Source of the DNA: an uncultured Clostridia bacterium
GTDB lineage: Bacteria; Bacillota_A; Clostridia; Christensenellales; CAG-138
DNA: 9,434 bases
Assembly: GCA_947302865.1 (NCBI GenBank)
Contig: CAMYWS010000031.1
Coordinates: 1 to 9,434 of the forward strand
Direction of reading: 5' to 3'
The position numbers were made by a program, and so were the translations under genes. Positions 1 through 7,155 of the stretch are shown here, one piece after another. The notes beneath the pieces were generated by a model. That model worked only from the letters and a program-made list of their open reading frames with translations, was not told the origin of the DNA and searched no databases. The first letter of the stretch is position 1; every line of letters starts with the position of its first letter.

Positions 1-187
1 TCAGCGGAGTTAAATCGACAATGCTATTACTATTTAATGTCAACGAAGTAAGATTAGTCAAGCTTTTCAGCGGAGTTAAATCGACAATGCTATTACTATT
101 TAATGTCAACGAAGTAAGATTAGTCAAGCTTTTCAGCGGAGTTAAATCGACAATGCTATTACTATTTAATGTCAACGAAGTAAGATT
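1..187 (-). repeat. Perfect 66-bp tandem repeats encoding 22-residue leucine-rich repeats
   Basis: Copies begin at 1, 67 and 133. The first two are complete and identical, and the third matches for 55 bases before diverging at 188. The array continues off the left edge. One unit is exactly 22 codons and encodes an internalin/BspA-like LRR with the pattern LTSLTLNSNSIVDLTPLKS. A diverged unit (residues 873-894) precedes it. By direct count the unit has 22 G/C of 66 (33%), clearly lower than the neighbouring kinase and iol genes. Identity between units at silent positions points to recent duplication or gene conversion. Confidence 0.95.
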
Positions 188-2857
188 CTCAAACTTTACA
201 ACATCCGAAATATCGGATAATTTATTATTCGATAAATCAAGGAAACGGATAGACAGGATATCCTGCGCATATATGGGTCCAGAACAGTCATATCTGCTTC
301 GGAAAGCCTGCTCAAAGGAGGCGTCAGTAAAGGACACCATTGATCCCATGGCCGATGAGGAGGAGGCGCTTTCTGTGGAAGTCAGGGCTTTCACAGGTTG
401 ATATCCCGCAATGGGATATGCCTTGGGCAAACGGATGGTTTTCCATGCGAAAACGTCTCGCTGTCCAAGATCATTTTGTCCAACTGTCACCACGGTGCCA
501 TCCGCTTTCAGACCAACAGTATGATAATCCCCTGCGGTCACGGTCACGATGTTCTTCCAGCCGGAGACGTTGCATTGACCGTATGTATTCCATCCGCATG
601 CTACTGTGGTCCCGTCCGCTTTCAGACCCACGGTGTGATAAGCCCCTGCGGCCACGGCCACGATGTCCTTCCAGTCGGAAACGTTACACTGCCTGTATTC
701 GTTGCTCCCAGCCGCCACAACGGTCCCGTCCGATCTCAGCCCCACGGTATGATGCATACCGGCCGACACCGCTACGATGTCCTTCCAGTCGGAAATGTTA
801 CACTGCCCGTCATCATTGTATCCGATCGCCACAACGGTCCCATCCGATCTCAGGCCTACAGTATTCCAACCTCCGGCTGCAATGGCCACGATATCCATCC
901 AGCCGGAAACGTTGCACTGGCCGGATCCGTTGTCTCCCGCGGCCATCACGGTGCCATCTGCTCTAAGACCGACGGTATGTCGGTTTCCTGCTGCGACAGC
1001 TACAATATCCTTCCAGCCGGAGACGTTGCACTGACCGTCACCATTGTATCCGATCGCCACTACGGCTCCGCTCTCTTTCTGGGCTACCGTATGCCACGTG
1101 CCTGCTGCAATGGTTTTCCGGCTGGCTAGGGTCAAAGGTGAAAGCGACGGCGTCGGCGTCGGGGTAAGCGTCGGCGTCGGGGTAAGCGTCGGCGTCGGCG
1201 TCGGTTCGGGCGTCGATGCAACGGTCACGACGGGTTCGGGCGTCGATGCAACGGTCACGACGGGTTCGGTCGTCGGCTGCTCCGCGACCTGCGAGGTTTT
1301 TTTGCCCTTTCCCGCGAGCACGACGATCAGCACGACCGTGGCGATCACCACTGCCGCCGCGATCGACAGGATGACCGGCAGCTTGCTATTTTTCTTCCGG
1401 TTCTCCGTTTCGACCGGTTTTTCCTTCTGTTCCGGTTCCAGTCTGACCGGTTTTATCTCTTTCTTCGGCTCGACCGGCTTTTCCGCGGGTTTTGCCGACG
1501 CCGGTTCCTTCACGGAGACGGTCGCTTCGTCGTCTTCCGGTACGGGCTCCGGCTCCTTCGGCTGACGTGCGCCGAATACGCCGAAGGTCTTCTCGTCATC
1601 CGCGACCGGCGGCTCTTCCGGCGCCGACGGTTTCCCGCGGATTACGCCGAACGTCTTTTCGGCTTCTTCGACCGGGACGGCTGCTTTTTTCTCTGTGCCC
1701 GCCGCCGCTTCCATACGGATCGGTTCCGGCTTCTTCGGCGATTCCGGGACAGGCGTTTCTTTCGGAGGCGTCGGTCTGCCACCGAACGCTCCGAAGGTCT
1801 TTTCGTCGTCTTCGACCGACGGTTCTTCCGGCGTCGCGGACTTGCTGCCGAAGACCCCGAAGGTCTTTTCACTTTCATCCGCTGCGAACAGAGTGCTTGC
1901 CTGCTTCGTTTCCGCATACGGTTTTTCGACGTCTGTCTCAACGACCAGACGTTCCAGATCGCGCTTCATCTCCGTCGGACTTGCATACCGATCCTTCGGA
2001 TCAAACGCGCACGCCTTCAAAACGATGCGCTTCAGCGCTTCGCTGCCGTGCTTCGGCGCGGGCAGCGGATCGCCCGACATGCGGCGATCCAACGCCTCTG
2101 CATTCTGACTGGGTTTCGGAACGGCGGGCGGCAGTGGAAGGAACGGTCCTCTGCGCTCGTTCAGCATCCAGTACATCACAAGACCGAGCGAATAGATATC
2201 GACCGACGCGTTATAGGGCCTTGAAAGATACACTTCCGGTGCCATATACCCGAACGTTCCCGTCTTCGTCGCTTTTGTCGTGTGATCCGAGACCTTTGCA
2301 ATGCCGAAGTCGCCAAGTTTATAGACGCCGTAAGCATTGACAAATACATTTTGCGGTTTGATATCGCGATGAATAATGCCGCGCTCACAGCAAAGTTCCA
2401 GAGCGCTGCAGATATCGACGCCGACCCGACAGACGATCGCGTCCGTGATCGGTTCCTTTTCAAAATGCATACGGACGTGATCCGGCAGCGACGTCAGAAG
2501 CTCCATCCGGATCATAACGTCGTATCCCGGATCATCGTCATGCTGTATGATCAGAAAGTCCTCAAAACTGACGACGTTGCTGCTGCCTTTCAGCTTGTTC
2601 ATCAGCCGGAATTCGGACGCGATATCCTCAACACGGCTTTTGAACAGCTCCGTCATGCTGCTTTCATCGTAGCCCTCATTGCGGAGATACGCAATTTCCG
2701 ACTGCGATTCCGGTATGGAAATCACCTTCAGCGCAGACCGCACCCCGCTGCCGAAGTCTCCTTCCTTTTCGATTTCATAGACCGTTCCGAAACTGCCCTT
2801 GCCGATTTCGCGAACGATCCTCCACCCGGGAATGCAGCCCCGCACGTCTCCGCTCAT
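1..2857 (-). CDS. Membrane-anchored Ser/Thr protein kinase with RCC1 and leucine-rich repeat ectodomain (3' end beyond window)
   Basis: Seen: one open minus-strand frame from ATG at 2857 to base 1, 952 codons, no stop. The Hanks-type kinase domain (about residues 12-305) has the glycine loop GKGSFG (19-24), Lys44 in ALKV, HRDIKPQN (163-170), DFG (183-185), an activation loop with several Thr (193-201) and APE (206-208), so it should be catalytically active. Residues 327-450 form an acidic, Pro-rich linker with repeated EKTFG motifs. A hydrophobic helix (493-515) follows, flanked by basic residues on both sides, then a Thr-Pro linker (about 530-573), six RCC1-type repeats (581-808), an LRR cap (about 841-872) and 22-residue LRRs to the edge. 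There is no N-terminal signal peptide, so the kinase should be cytoplasmic and the repeats outside. The overall plan resembles PrkC/PknB, with RCC1 and LRR modules in place of PASTA. The start is fixed by AAGGAGG six bases upstream. It is probably co-transcribed and antagonised by the preceding PP2C phosphatase. The ligand is unknown. Confidence 0.93.
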   Translation of the reverse strand, partial: MSGDVRGCIPGWRIVREIGKGSFGTVYEIEKEGDFGSGVRSALKVISIPESQSEIAYLRNEGYDESSMTELFKSRVEDIASEFRLMNKLKGSSNVVSFEDFLIIQHDDDPGYDVMIRMELLTSLPDHVRMHFEKEPITDAIVCRVGVDICSALELCCERGIIHRDIKPQNVFVNAYGVYKLGDFGIAKVSDHTTKATKTGTFGYMAPEVYLSRPYNASVDIYSLGLVMYWMLNERRGPFLPLPPAVPKPSQNAEALDRRMSGDPLPAPKHGSEALKRIVLKACAFDPKDRYASPTEMKRDLERLVVETDVEKPYAETKQASTLFAADESEKTFGVFGSKSATPEEPSVEDDEKTFGAFGGRPTPPKETPVPESPKKPEPIRMEAAAGTEKKAAVPVEEAEKTFGVIRGKPSAPEEPPVADDEKTFGVFGARQPKEPEPVPEDDEATVSVKEPASAKPAEKPVEPKKEIKPVRLEPEQKEKPVETENRKKNSKLPVILSIAAAVVIATVVLIVVLAGKGKKTSQVAEQPTTEPVVTVASTPEPVVTVASTPEPTPTPTLTPTPTLTPTPTPSLSPLTLASRKTIAAGTWHTVAQKESGAVVAIGYNGDGQCNVSGWKDIVAVAAGNRHTVGLRADGTVMAAGDNGSGQCNVSGWMDIVAIAAGGWNTVGLRSDGTVVAIGYNDDGQCNISDWKDIVAVSAGMHHTVGLRSDGTVVAAGSNEYRQCNVSDWKDIVAVAAGAYHTVGLKADGTTVACGWNTYGQCNVSGWKNIVTVTAGDYHTVGLKADGTVVTVGQNDLGQRDVFAWKTIRLPKAYPIAGYQPVKALTSTESASSSSAMGSMVSFTDASFEQAFRSRYDCSGPIYAQDILSIRFLDLSNNKLSDISDVVKFENLTSLTLNSNSIVDLTPLKSLTNLTSLTLNSNSIVDLTPLKSLTNLTSLTLNSNSIVDLTPL
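434..1117 (-). repeat. Six 38-codon RCC1-type repeats within the kinase gene
   Basis: Units cover residues 581-618, 619-656, 657-694, 695-732, 733-770 and 771-808, each exactly 38 residues (114 bp). Each follows the pattern (V/I)A.AAG..HTVGL..DGTVVA.G.N..GQCNVS.W.DI, typical of RCC1-like beta-propeller repeats. The first unit is diverged at HTVA and the sixth at its end (QRDVFAW). Units 1-5 carry a Cys at the same place (residues 610, 648, 686, 724, 762), whereas unit 6 has Arg800. RCC1 propellers usually have seven blades, so six units leave the ring incomplete unless flanking sequence adds a blade. The domain should lie outside the membrane. Confidence 0.88.
1151..1262 (-). repeat. Low-complexity repeats encoding the Thr-Pro and VVTVASTPEP linker
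   Basis: Two direct-repeat sets lie back to back inside the kinase gene. An 18-bp period (about 1151-1200) encodes alternating Thr-Pro with Leu. Two identical 30-bp copies (1203-1232 and 1233-1262) encode VVTVASTPEP. The linker follows the transmembrane helix and probably acts as an extended stalk between membrane and RCC1 domain. Such repeats are prone to length change. Confidence 0.85.
1313..1381 (-). other. Transmembrane helix of the kinase
   Basis: Residues 493-515 are an unbroken hydrophobic run of Leu, Val, Ile and Ala with no charged residue. A basic segment (NRKKNSK) precedes it and GKGKK follows, so charge alone gives ambiguous topology. The cytoplasmic nature of kinase domains sets the N terminus inside. 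Confidence 0.88.
1508..1879 (-). repeat. Kinase linker with repeated acidic EKTFG motifs (candidate phospho-threonine sites)
   Basis: Four motifs of the form (S/D/A)EKTFG(V/A)(F/I) place Thr at residues 332, 354, 402 and 424. A fifth, diverged motif (DDEATVSV) places Thr446. Spacing is 22 residues between 332 and 354, between 402 and 424, and between 424 and 446, with 48 residues between 354 and 402. The motifs are separated by Pro/Glu-rich spacers on the cytoplasmic side. Acidic residues before Thr and hydrophobic ones after it resemble known autophosphorylation and FHA-docking threonines of bacterial Hanks kinases (for example GarA). That they are phosphorylated is inference. Confidence 0.75.
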
Positions 2858-2863
2858 GCCGTT

Positions 2864-2870
2864 CCTCCTT
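2864..2870 (-). promoter_or_regulatory. Ribosome binding site of the kinase, overlapping the phosphatase stop
   Basis: The minus strand reads AAGGAGG, then six bases, then ATG at 2857. The first two bases of this site are also the last two of the phosphatase TAA stop (2869-2871), which suggests coupled translation of the pair. Confidence 0.85.
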
Positions 2871-3630
2871 AATCGATCCGAATCACGATTACCGTTGTAT
2901 TATCGCGTCCGCCGTTTTGTAATGCCTGTGCGATCAGGTGCTCAACGCTTTTCTTGATACTGACATGTTGCAGTAAAATAGTACATATTTCCAAATTGGA
3001 AAGCATATCGGTCAATCCATCGCTGCAAATCAGGTAGGTATCTCCGTGTTTTAGCTCGCATTTTATGATGTGCGGATCCAATGAAAGCTCATCCACCGGC
3101 ACGCCGAGAAACTGCGTCAGCCCGGCTTTCCGGTGAACGCCCTCCGGAATACGCTCCAAATCATCAACCGAGATCTGTGACAGTTCATTGTCGCGAAGCC
3201 GGTATATACGGCTATCACCAAGGTTGCAGGCGTACACCTCGTCCGGAACGAACAGAAGTATTGCCGCCGTTGTGCCCATTCGGCTCACGTACAATTCCTT
3301 TTGCCTGTCACAGACTGCACGATTCATTTCTTCGCAAAGTTGATTCAAAAAAGCTCTCGACCCGACCGTATATCGTTTACAGAGATCCGAATTACGCCGC
3401 ATGATCTCCGCTGCCGCAAAAGATGCTGCTTCTCCATATTCTTCTCCGCCCATTCCGTCGAATACAGCCAGCAAAACCTCGTTTTCCAAATACACCTTTT
3501 TGGTGATGCAGCCGCTCAATCCTGCGTTTTGCTCGGGCAGTGATTTCCCGTCAAAGTAAAAATTATCCTCGTTGTTCGAACGGACACGCCCGATGTTGCA
3601 TCCGCATGCTGCTGTTAATTGGAAAATCAT
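2869..3630 (-). CDS. PP2C/PPM-family Ser/Thr protein phosphatase (PrpC-like)
   Basis: A 253-residue protein, the usual length for bacterial PP2C enzymes such as PrpC/Stp. Metal-binding motifs are all present: NNEDN with Asp22, FDGMGG (57-62) with Asp58, GDSRIYR (138-144), CSDGLTDM (202-209) with Asp204, and GGRDNTT (240-246) with Asp243. These enzymes remove phosphate from Ser/Thr using Mn2+ or Mg2+. There is no signal peptide or membrane segment, so it is cytoplasmic. The start is supported by AGAGGAGGGG just upstream (GGAGG core at 3638-3642, seven bases from ATG). The kinase starts 11 bp after its stop, and this phosphatase-then-kinase order matches the prpC-prkC arrangement. It probably reverses autophosphorylation of the kinase and of shared substrates. 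A 14-bp palindrome lies 26 bases upstream of the start. Confidence 0.95.
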   Translation of the reverse strand: MIFQLTAACGCNIGRVRSNNEDNFYFDGKSLPEQNAGLSGCITKKVYLENEVLLAVFDGMGGEEYGEAASFAAAEIMRRNSDLCKRYTVGSRAFLNQLCEEMNRAVCDRQKELYVSRMGTTAAILLFVPDEVYACNLGDSRIYRLRDNELSQISVDDLERIPEGVHRKAGLTQFLGVPVDELSLDPHIIKCELKHGDTYLICSDGLTDMLSNLEICTILLQHVSIKKSVEHLIAQALQNGGRDNTTVIVIRID

Positions 3631-3656
3631 TTTGTCCCCTCCTCTTTCATTCTCCG

Positions 3657-3670
3657 AAACAGATCTGTTT
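3657..3670. promoter_or_regulatory. Perfect 14-bp palindrome upstream of the phosphatase gene (possible operator)
   Basis: AAACAGATCTGTTT is fully self-complementary and lies 26 bases upstream of the phosphatase ATG, just beyond its ribosome site. A dimeric repressor could bind here. No flanking promoter boxes of good quality were found, so a regulatory role is only suggested by symmetry and position. Confidence 0.35.
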
Positions 3671-4357
3671 GTGTCTTAAATGGCCTCTACGCTTTTCCCT
3701 GCGGTTTCAGTTGATATCCATATAAAAAGAGTGGCCAGAAGTTGCCTTTAACGACGGCTCATCTGCTGCCACACAATCACGCTTTCGGCCTTGAGAGAAA
3801 CGCATATAAGAGAAGTGAACACTCTTCCCCCGAATCGGCTAACGTGCAATCCTCCCAATGCTCTGTTACAATATGGTCATATGACATAATTAGTTTATCA
3901 TATGAATCTTCCGAATGCAAGGCGTCGTATGGAAAAACTAGCGATATACCGATCGTTTTTCGGTTTATTATGCAATCATATCCGCCAGTCTTTCCTTTGA
4001 CATTTTCAACAAAAAGAGAACTTCTCCGCCTGCTTTTGTAAGATCGGTGCCTTTCATGCGGCAAATGCTGCAAAGTGGCGGTGCGCAACAATATCGATGC
4101 AATGAACCGGCGAAATATTGAAGTATTCATGATTTGAATACCGAATCGCGATCTTTTTGCGTTCTTTCGGTTCGGTATCGTTCGGCATCCGCGATCAGCC
4201 GTGCTAGTATTCACCTTCGACTCGGCTCTCATCGAACCAAACGTAAAAGCCCCCAGTATTTATGAAATATGCCTTAAAAAAAGGGTTATGACCGCTTTGT
4301 ATCCGGTACTGATCACAAAGAAGCCCCCATGATATCCCGTCTGTACCGTTTAGAATC
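3671..4357 (-). other. Intergenic region without a convincing gene; possible decayed gene on the minus strand
   Basis: No intact gene is convincing here. On the minus strand, protein-like segments sit in different frames. One runs from about 4355 to a TAG near 4210 (includes NTGGFYVWFDESRVEGEY). After two in-frame stops the same frame reopens at ATG 4188 as a 44-residue ORF ending at 4054 (includes SNHEYFNISPVHC). ATG 4057 overlaps that stop and gives 29 residues (ends KMSKERLADMIA). A third frame stays open until 3777. No segment has a good ribosome site and I recognise no family. The promoter of the phosphatase-kinase pair should lie in this region, but I see no strong -35/-10 pair. A plus-strand ORF (3742-4041) reads as non-coding. 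Confidence 0.4.
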
Positions 4358-4391
4358 AAAAAAGGACTGCCCGGCGTGCGGACAGTCCTTT
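4358..4391 (-). terminator. Rho-independent terminator of the iol operon
   Basis: On the minus strand a 13-bp stem (arms 4379-4391 and 4361-4373, one T-G wobble) closes a 5-base loop (4374-4378) and is followed by a run of six T. It lies 11 bases after the iolD stop codon and so ends the inositol transcript. Confidence 0.92.
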
Positions 4392-4402
4392 GGAGTGATC
4401 GA

Positions 4403-6325
4403 TCAATACTTTCTTGCGTCCTTGACGTGCGCGAGATGATCCTCGTAGGCAGCGAGATTTCTCGGGTTTTCCGAGACCTCGGTGTCTCCCACGCGCCACC
4501 ACGAGCCGTAGCCCTCGGTCATGGACTTGGGCAGCACGCGGATGTCGAACACGACCGGGACGCCTTCGATCTTTTTGGCTTCTCTGATCGCTGCCTTCAT
4601 CTCGTCGATCGTATGGATCGTGAACGCCTTGCAGCCGTAGCCTTCGGCGATCTTCGCAAAGTCGACCGGGATGAATTTTCCGGAATGCGCGCCGTCCTCG
4701 CCGCGGAACCGGAGCTCGGTGCAGAGCGTGTCGTTGCCGTGCCCGACCTGGAGATTGTTGATGCAGCCGAAGCTTGCGTTATTGAACACGCAGACGTTGA
4801 TCTTCTTATGCTCCTGCACGGCGGTGAGCAGTTCGGAATGGAGCATGATGAAGCTGCCGTCGCCGACCATCGCATAGACGTCCCTGTCGCCGATCGCATA
4901 CTTCACGCCGAGCGCGCCGGAGACCTCATAGCCCATGCAGGAATAGCCGTATTCCATGTTGTAGGTGTCGACGCCGCGCGCGCACCACATGCGCTGCATG
5001 TCGCCGGGCAGGGAGCCGGACGAGCCGATCGCGACGTCGCCGGGATCGATCGTGAAGTTGATCGCTCCGAGCACCGCCGTCTGGGTAAGTTCCGCGTCCA
5101 TATCCTCTGCAAATCTGTCCGCGCTCTTCGCGTTCGCGTCGTTGACCTCCGGGACGTAGCCCGGACCGTATGCGGTATGCATGAGCCGGTCGAGTTCCTT
5201 GAACCACCGGTCGCGCGCATCCCTGACCTCGGTCGTATACGGCGCTTTGTATCCGTCGAGCGCTTCGAGCAGCACGGGCAGCGCGCGTTTCGCGTCGGCA
5301 ATCACGGGCACGGCGTCCAGTTTGTACGCCTGGAACTCGGACACATTGATGTTGACAAACTTCGCGTCATCGCGGAACAGCCACTTCGACGCGGTCGTGA
5401 AGTCGGTATAGCGTGTGCCGACGCCGATGACGACGTCCGCTTCCTTCGCGATCTCGTTCGCCGCGGAGCAGCCGGTCACGCCGATGCCGCCGAGGTTCAG
5501 CGGATGATCGTACTCGATCGCGCTCTTGCCTGCCTGCGTCTCGCCGAACGGGATGCCGGTCGCTTCCGCAAACGCTCTGAACTCCGCGTGCGCTTCACTG
5601 TACCGCACGCCGCCGCCGCAGATCAAAAGCGGCTTCTTCGCGGCTTTGATGACCGCCACGGCTTCCGCGATCGCCTCCGGATCGGGCTGCCGCCGCGCAA
5701 GACGCCAGACGCGCTTCGCAAAGAAGCTTTCGGGATAATCGTACGCTTCGCCCTCGACGTCCTGCGGGATCGCGATGCAGACCGCGCCGGTGTTCGCGGG
5801 ATCGGTCAGCACGCGGAACGCGGAGATCATCGCGCTCATCAGCTGTTCGGGACGCACGATGCGGTCCCAGTAGCGGCAGACCGCGCGGAACGCGTCGTTG
5901 GTGGAGATGGAAAGATCGTTGACCTGCTCGATCTGCTGCAGAACGGGATCGGGCTGACGGCAGGCGTACACGTCGCCGGGCAGGACCAGCACCGGGATAT
6001 TGTTGGCGGTCGCCGTGGCGGCGGCAGTCACCATGTTGGCGGCGCCGGGACCGACGGACGAGGTCACCGCGATGATCTTTTTTCGCTTCATCTGCTTGGC
6101 AAAGGCGACTGCGGTGTGCGCCATGCCCTGCTCGTTTTTGCCCTGCCATACGTGCAGGCGGTGCGCTTCCTGACGGAGCGCCTGTCCGAGGCCCACCACG
6201 TTGCCGTGTCCCGGCAGCATGATCACACCTTCTACGAACGGATGTTCCTTGCCGTCATACGCGATATACTGGTTTTCGAGGAACCGGACCAGCGCCTGCG
6301 CCATCGTTAAGCGAACGGTTTTCAT
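4403..6325 (-). CDS. iolD: 3D-(3,5/4)-trihydroxycyclohexane-1,2-dione hydrolase (IolD)
   Basis: A 640-residue thiamine-diphosphate enzyme of cytoplasmic myo-inositol catabolism. It opens the ring of the trihydroxy-dione made by IolE to give 5-deoxy-glucuronate. Length and sequence match Bacillus IolD closely from recall: [11 protein letters not shown] near the N terminus, FVEG and [13 protein letters not shown] (38-50), NEQGMAH (64-70) with the presumed catalytic Glu65, SVGPGAAN (90-97), [10 protein letters not shown] (109-118), the cofactor motif from GDGS (488-491) to NN (515-516), and a C terminus ending ARKY. The three-part acetolactate-synthase fold (pyrimidine-binding, central, diphosphate-binding) is complete. 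The start has AGGAGG seven bases upstream (6333-6338). It is the last gene of the operon, 27 bp after iolB and directly before the terminator. Confidence 0.97.
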   Translation of the reverse strand: MKTVRLTMAQALVRFLENQYIAYDGKEHPFVEGVIMLPGHGNVVGLGQALRQEAHRLHVWQGKNEQGMAHTAVAFAKQMKRKKIIAVTSSVGPGAANMVTAAATATANNIPVLVLPGDVYACRQPDPVLQQIEQVNDLSISTNDAFRAVCRYWDRIVRPEQLMSAMISAFRVLTDPANTGAVCIAIPQDVEGEAYDYPESFFAKRVWRLARRQPDPEAIAEAVAVIKAAKKPLLICGGGVRYSEAHAEFRAFAEATGIPFGETQAGKSAIEYDHPLNLGGIGVTGCSAANEIAKEADVVIGVGTRYTDFTTASKWLFRDDAKFVNINVSEFQAYKLDAVPVIADAKRALPVLLEALDGYKAPYTTEVRDARDRWFKELDRLMHTAYGPGYVPEVNDANAKSADRFAEDMDAELTQTAVLGAINFTIDPGDVAIGSSGSLPGDMQRMWCARGVDTYNMEYGYSCMGYEVSGALGVKYAIGDRDVYAMVGDGSFIMLHSELLTAVQEHKKINVCVFNNASFGCINNLQVGHGNDTLCTELRFRGEDGAHSGKFIPVDFAKIAEGYGCKAFTIHTIDEMKAAIREAKKIEGVPVVFDIRVLPKSMTEGYGSWWRVGDTEVSENPRNLAAYEDHLAHVKDARKY

Positions 6326-6352
6326 AGTATTTCCTCCTGTATGATCGGGGCT

Positions 6353-7144
6353 TCAGCCCTGAAAAATATGCTCGTTTGCGTCGGGTTTCCAGAGCCAGCC
6401 GTGCTCCGGATCGTCGATGCGCGTCTTTTTCCACGGGTCGCCGTCAAGATGCCGGATCGCCCATGCGTAGCACATGGCATAGCCCGGCGCGGCGACCTGC
6501 GAGTGAAATCCGTGATCGATCGTCGCCATGCCGTTGTGTTCGGTTTTGTAGATCTCGCCGTTACTGAATCCCGCGCCGAAGCCCTGCGGATGATCGAAGC
6601 GGTAGAAATAGACCTCCGGCTGCGGATGGTGGTGCGGCGGATAGCTGGACCAGCGTCCGGGGAAGTTCAGCACCTCGCCGAGCACCATGTTCGAGAACGG
6701 CGCGTTGTCATAATCGAAGAACGTCTTGATCTCGCGGCGCATCGCGCCCATCAGTTCGCCGTTCGCGCCGGCGTGCTGTACCTGCACCGTTTCGGGCGTG
6801 TAGAGGACCGGCGTATAGTCGCGATCGTTTGTCGTCTGCTGTATGAACAGCTCGGCATGGGCGCGCGCTTCGACCTCAATGCGCACCCTGCGCGGGCACA
6901 GCAGGCAATACCCCTCGTGATGAAAACAGTCGGGACGGTCGGCCTCGACGGCGTTTCCCGCCCATTTCAGCGTGACAGCGCCTTCGAACAGCAGGACGGC
7001 GGTTTCCTTTTCCGGCTCCTCGATCACATACGTGTCGCCGGGTTCCAGAACAAGCAGACCGATATCCATCAGCATGCCGAGGTCATCTGCGCTTGTGTCG
7101 ATGTATGCGTTATAGCCGCGTTTCGGTTCTTTTTTGAAATACAT
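6353..7144 (-). CDS. iolB: 5-deoxy-glucuronate isomerase (IolB)
   Basis: A 263-residue cupin-type protein, close to the usual IolB length of about 270. It converts 5-deoxy-D-glucuronate to 2-deoxy-5-keto-D-gluconate, the substrate of IolC kinase. Diagnostic sequence is SSYPPHHHPQPEVYFYRF (167-183 region): His171-173 and Glu177 form the metal site of the C-terminal cupin, followed by PQGFG (186-190) and DHGFHSQVAAPGYAMCY (210-226), a second conserved His stretch. The N-terminal half is the other, diverged cupin. It starts 9 bp after the iolE stop, and its ribosome site overlaps that stop. The order iolE-iolB-iolD follows the pathway except that IolD acts before IolB. Confidence 0.95.
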   Translation of the reverse strand: MYFKKEPKRGYNAYIDTSADDLGMLMDIGLLVLEPGDTYVIEEPEKETAVLLFEGAVTLKWAGNAVEADRPDCFHHEGYCLLCPRRVRIEVEARAHAELFIQQTTNDRDYTPVLYTPETVQVQHAGANGELMGAMRREIKTFFDYDNAPFSNMVLGEVLNFPGRWSSYPPHHHPQPEVYFYRFDHPQGFGAGFSNGEIYKTEHNGMATIDHGFHSQVAAPGYAMCYAWAIRHLDGDPWKKTRIDDPEHGWLWKPDANEHIFQG

Positions 7145-7149
7145 AAGCG

Positions 7150-7155
7150 CTCCTT
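7150..7155 (-). promoter_or_regulatory. Ribosome binding site of iolB overlapping the iolE stop
   Basis: The minus strand reads AAGGAG five bases before the iolB ATG, sharing two bases with the iolE TAA (7154-7156). Such overlap suggests translational coupling. Confidence 0.8.

Noticed and set aside
1..187. CRISPR array or iteron-type origin
   Set aside because: The 66-bp units are directly adjacent with no spacers and keep a 22-codon reading frame, so they are coding LRR repeats.
21..401. Plus-strand 126-codon ORF with repeated MLLLFNVNEVR peptide
   Set aside because: The repetition comes from the 66-bp LRR repeats of the kinase gene on the minus strand, which give a clear LRR consensus; the plus reading gives no known fold.
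398..1129. Plus-strand 243-codon ORF with a repeating pattern
   Set aside because: It is the reverse complement shadow of the RCC1 repeats. The minus reading fits the RCC1 consensus in all six units.
3715..3760. Possible -10/-35 promoter boxes for the phosphatase gene
   Set aside because: AT-rich TATATG-like elements are present on the minus strand, but no -35 box with acceptable match and spacing could be paired with them.
3742..4041. Plus-strand 99-codon ORF in the intergenic region
   Set aside because: No ribosome site, Ser/Tyr-rich chance-like composition, no recognisable motif, and it opposes the direction of all other genes.
4243..4332. Two short direct repeats (AGCCCCCA) about 75 bp apart
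   Set aside because: Too short to separate from chance, with no associated mobile-element gene or inverted ends.
4376..6310. 644-codon plus-strand open frame opposite iolD
   Set aside because: iolD on the other strand matches its family from end to end. The antisense frame is rich in Arg, His, Asp and Val with no recognisable domain, as expected from GC-biased codons read backwards.
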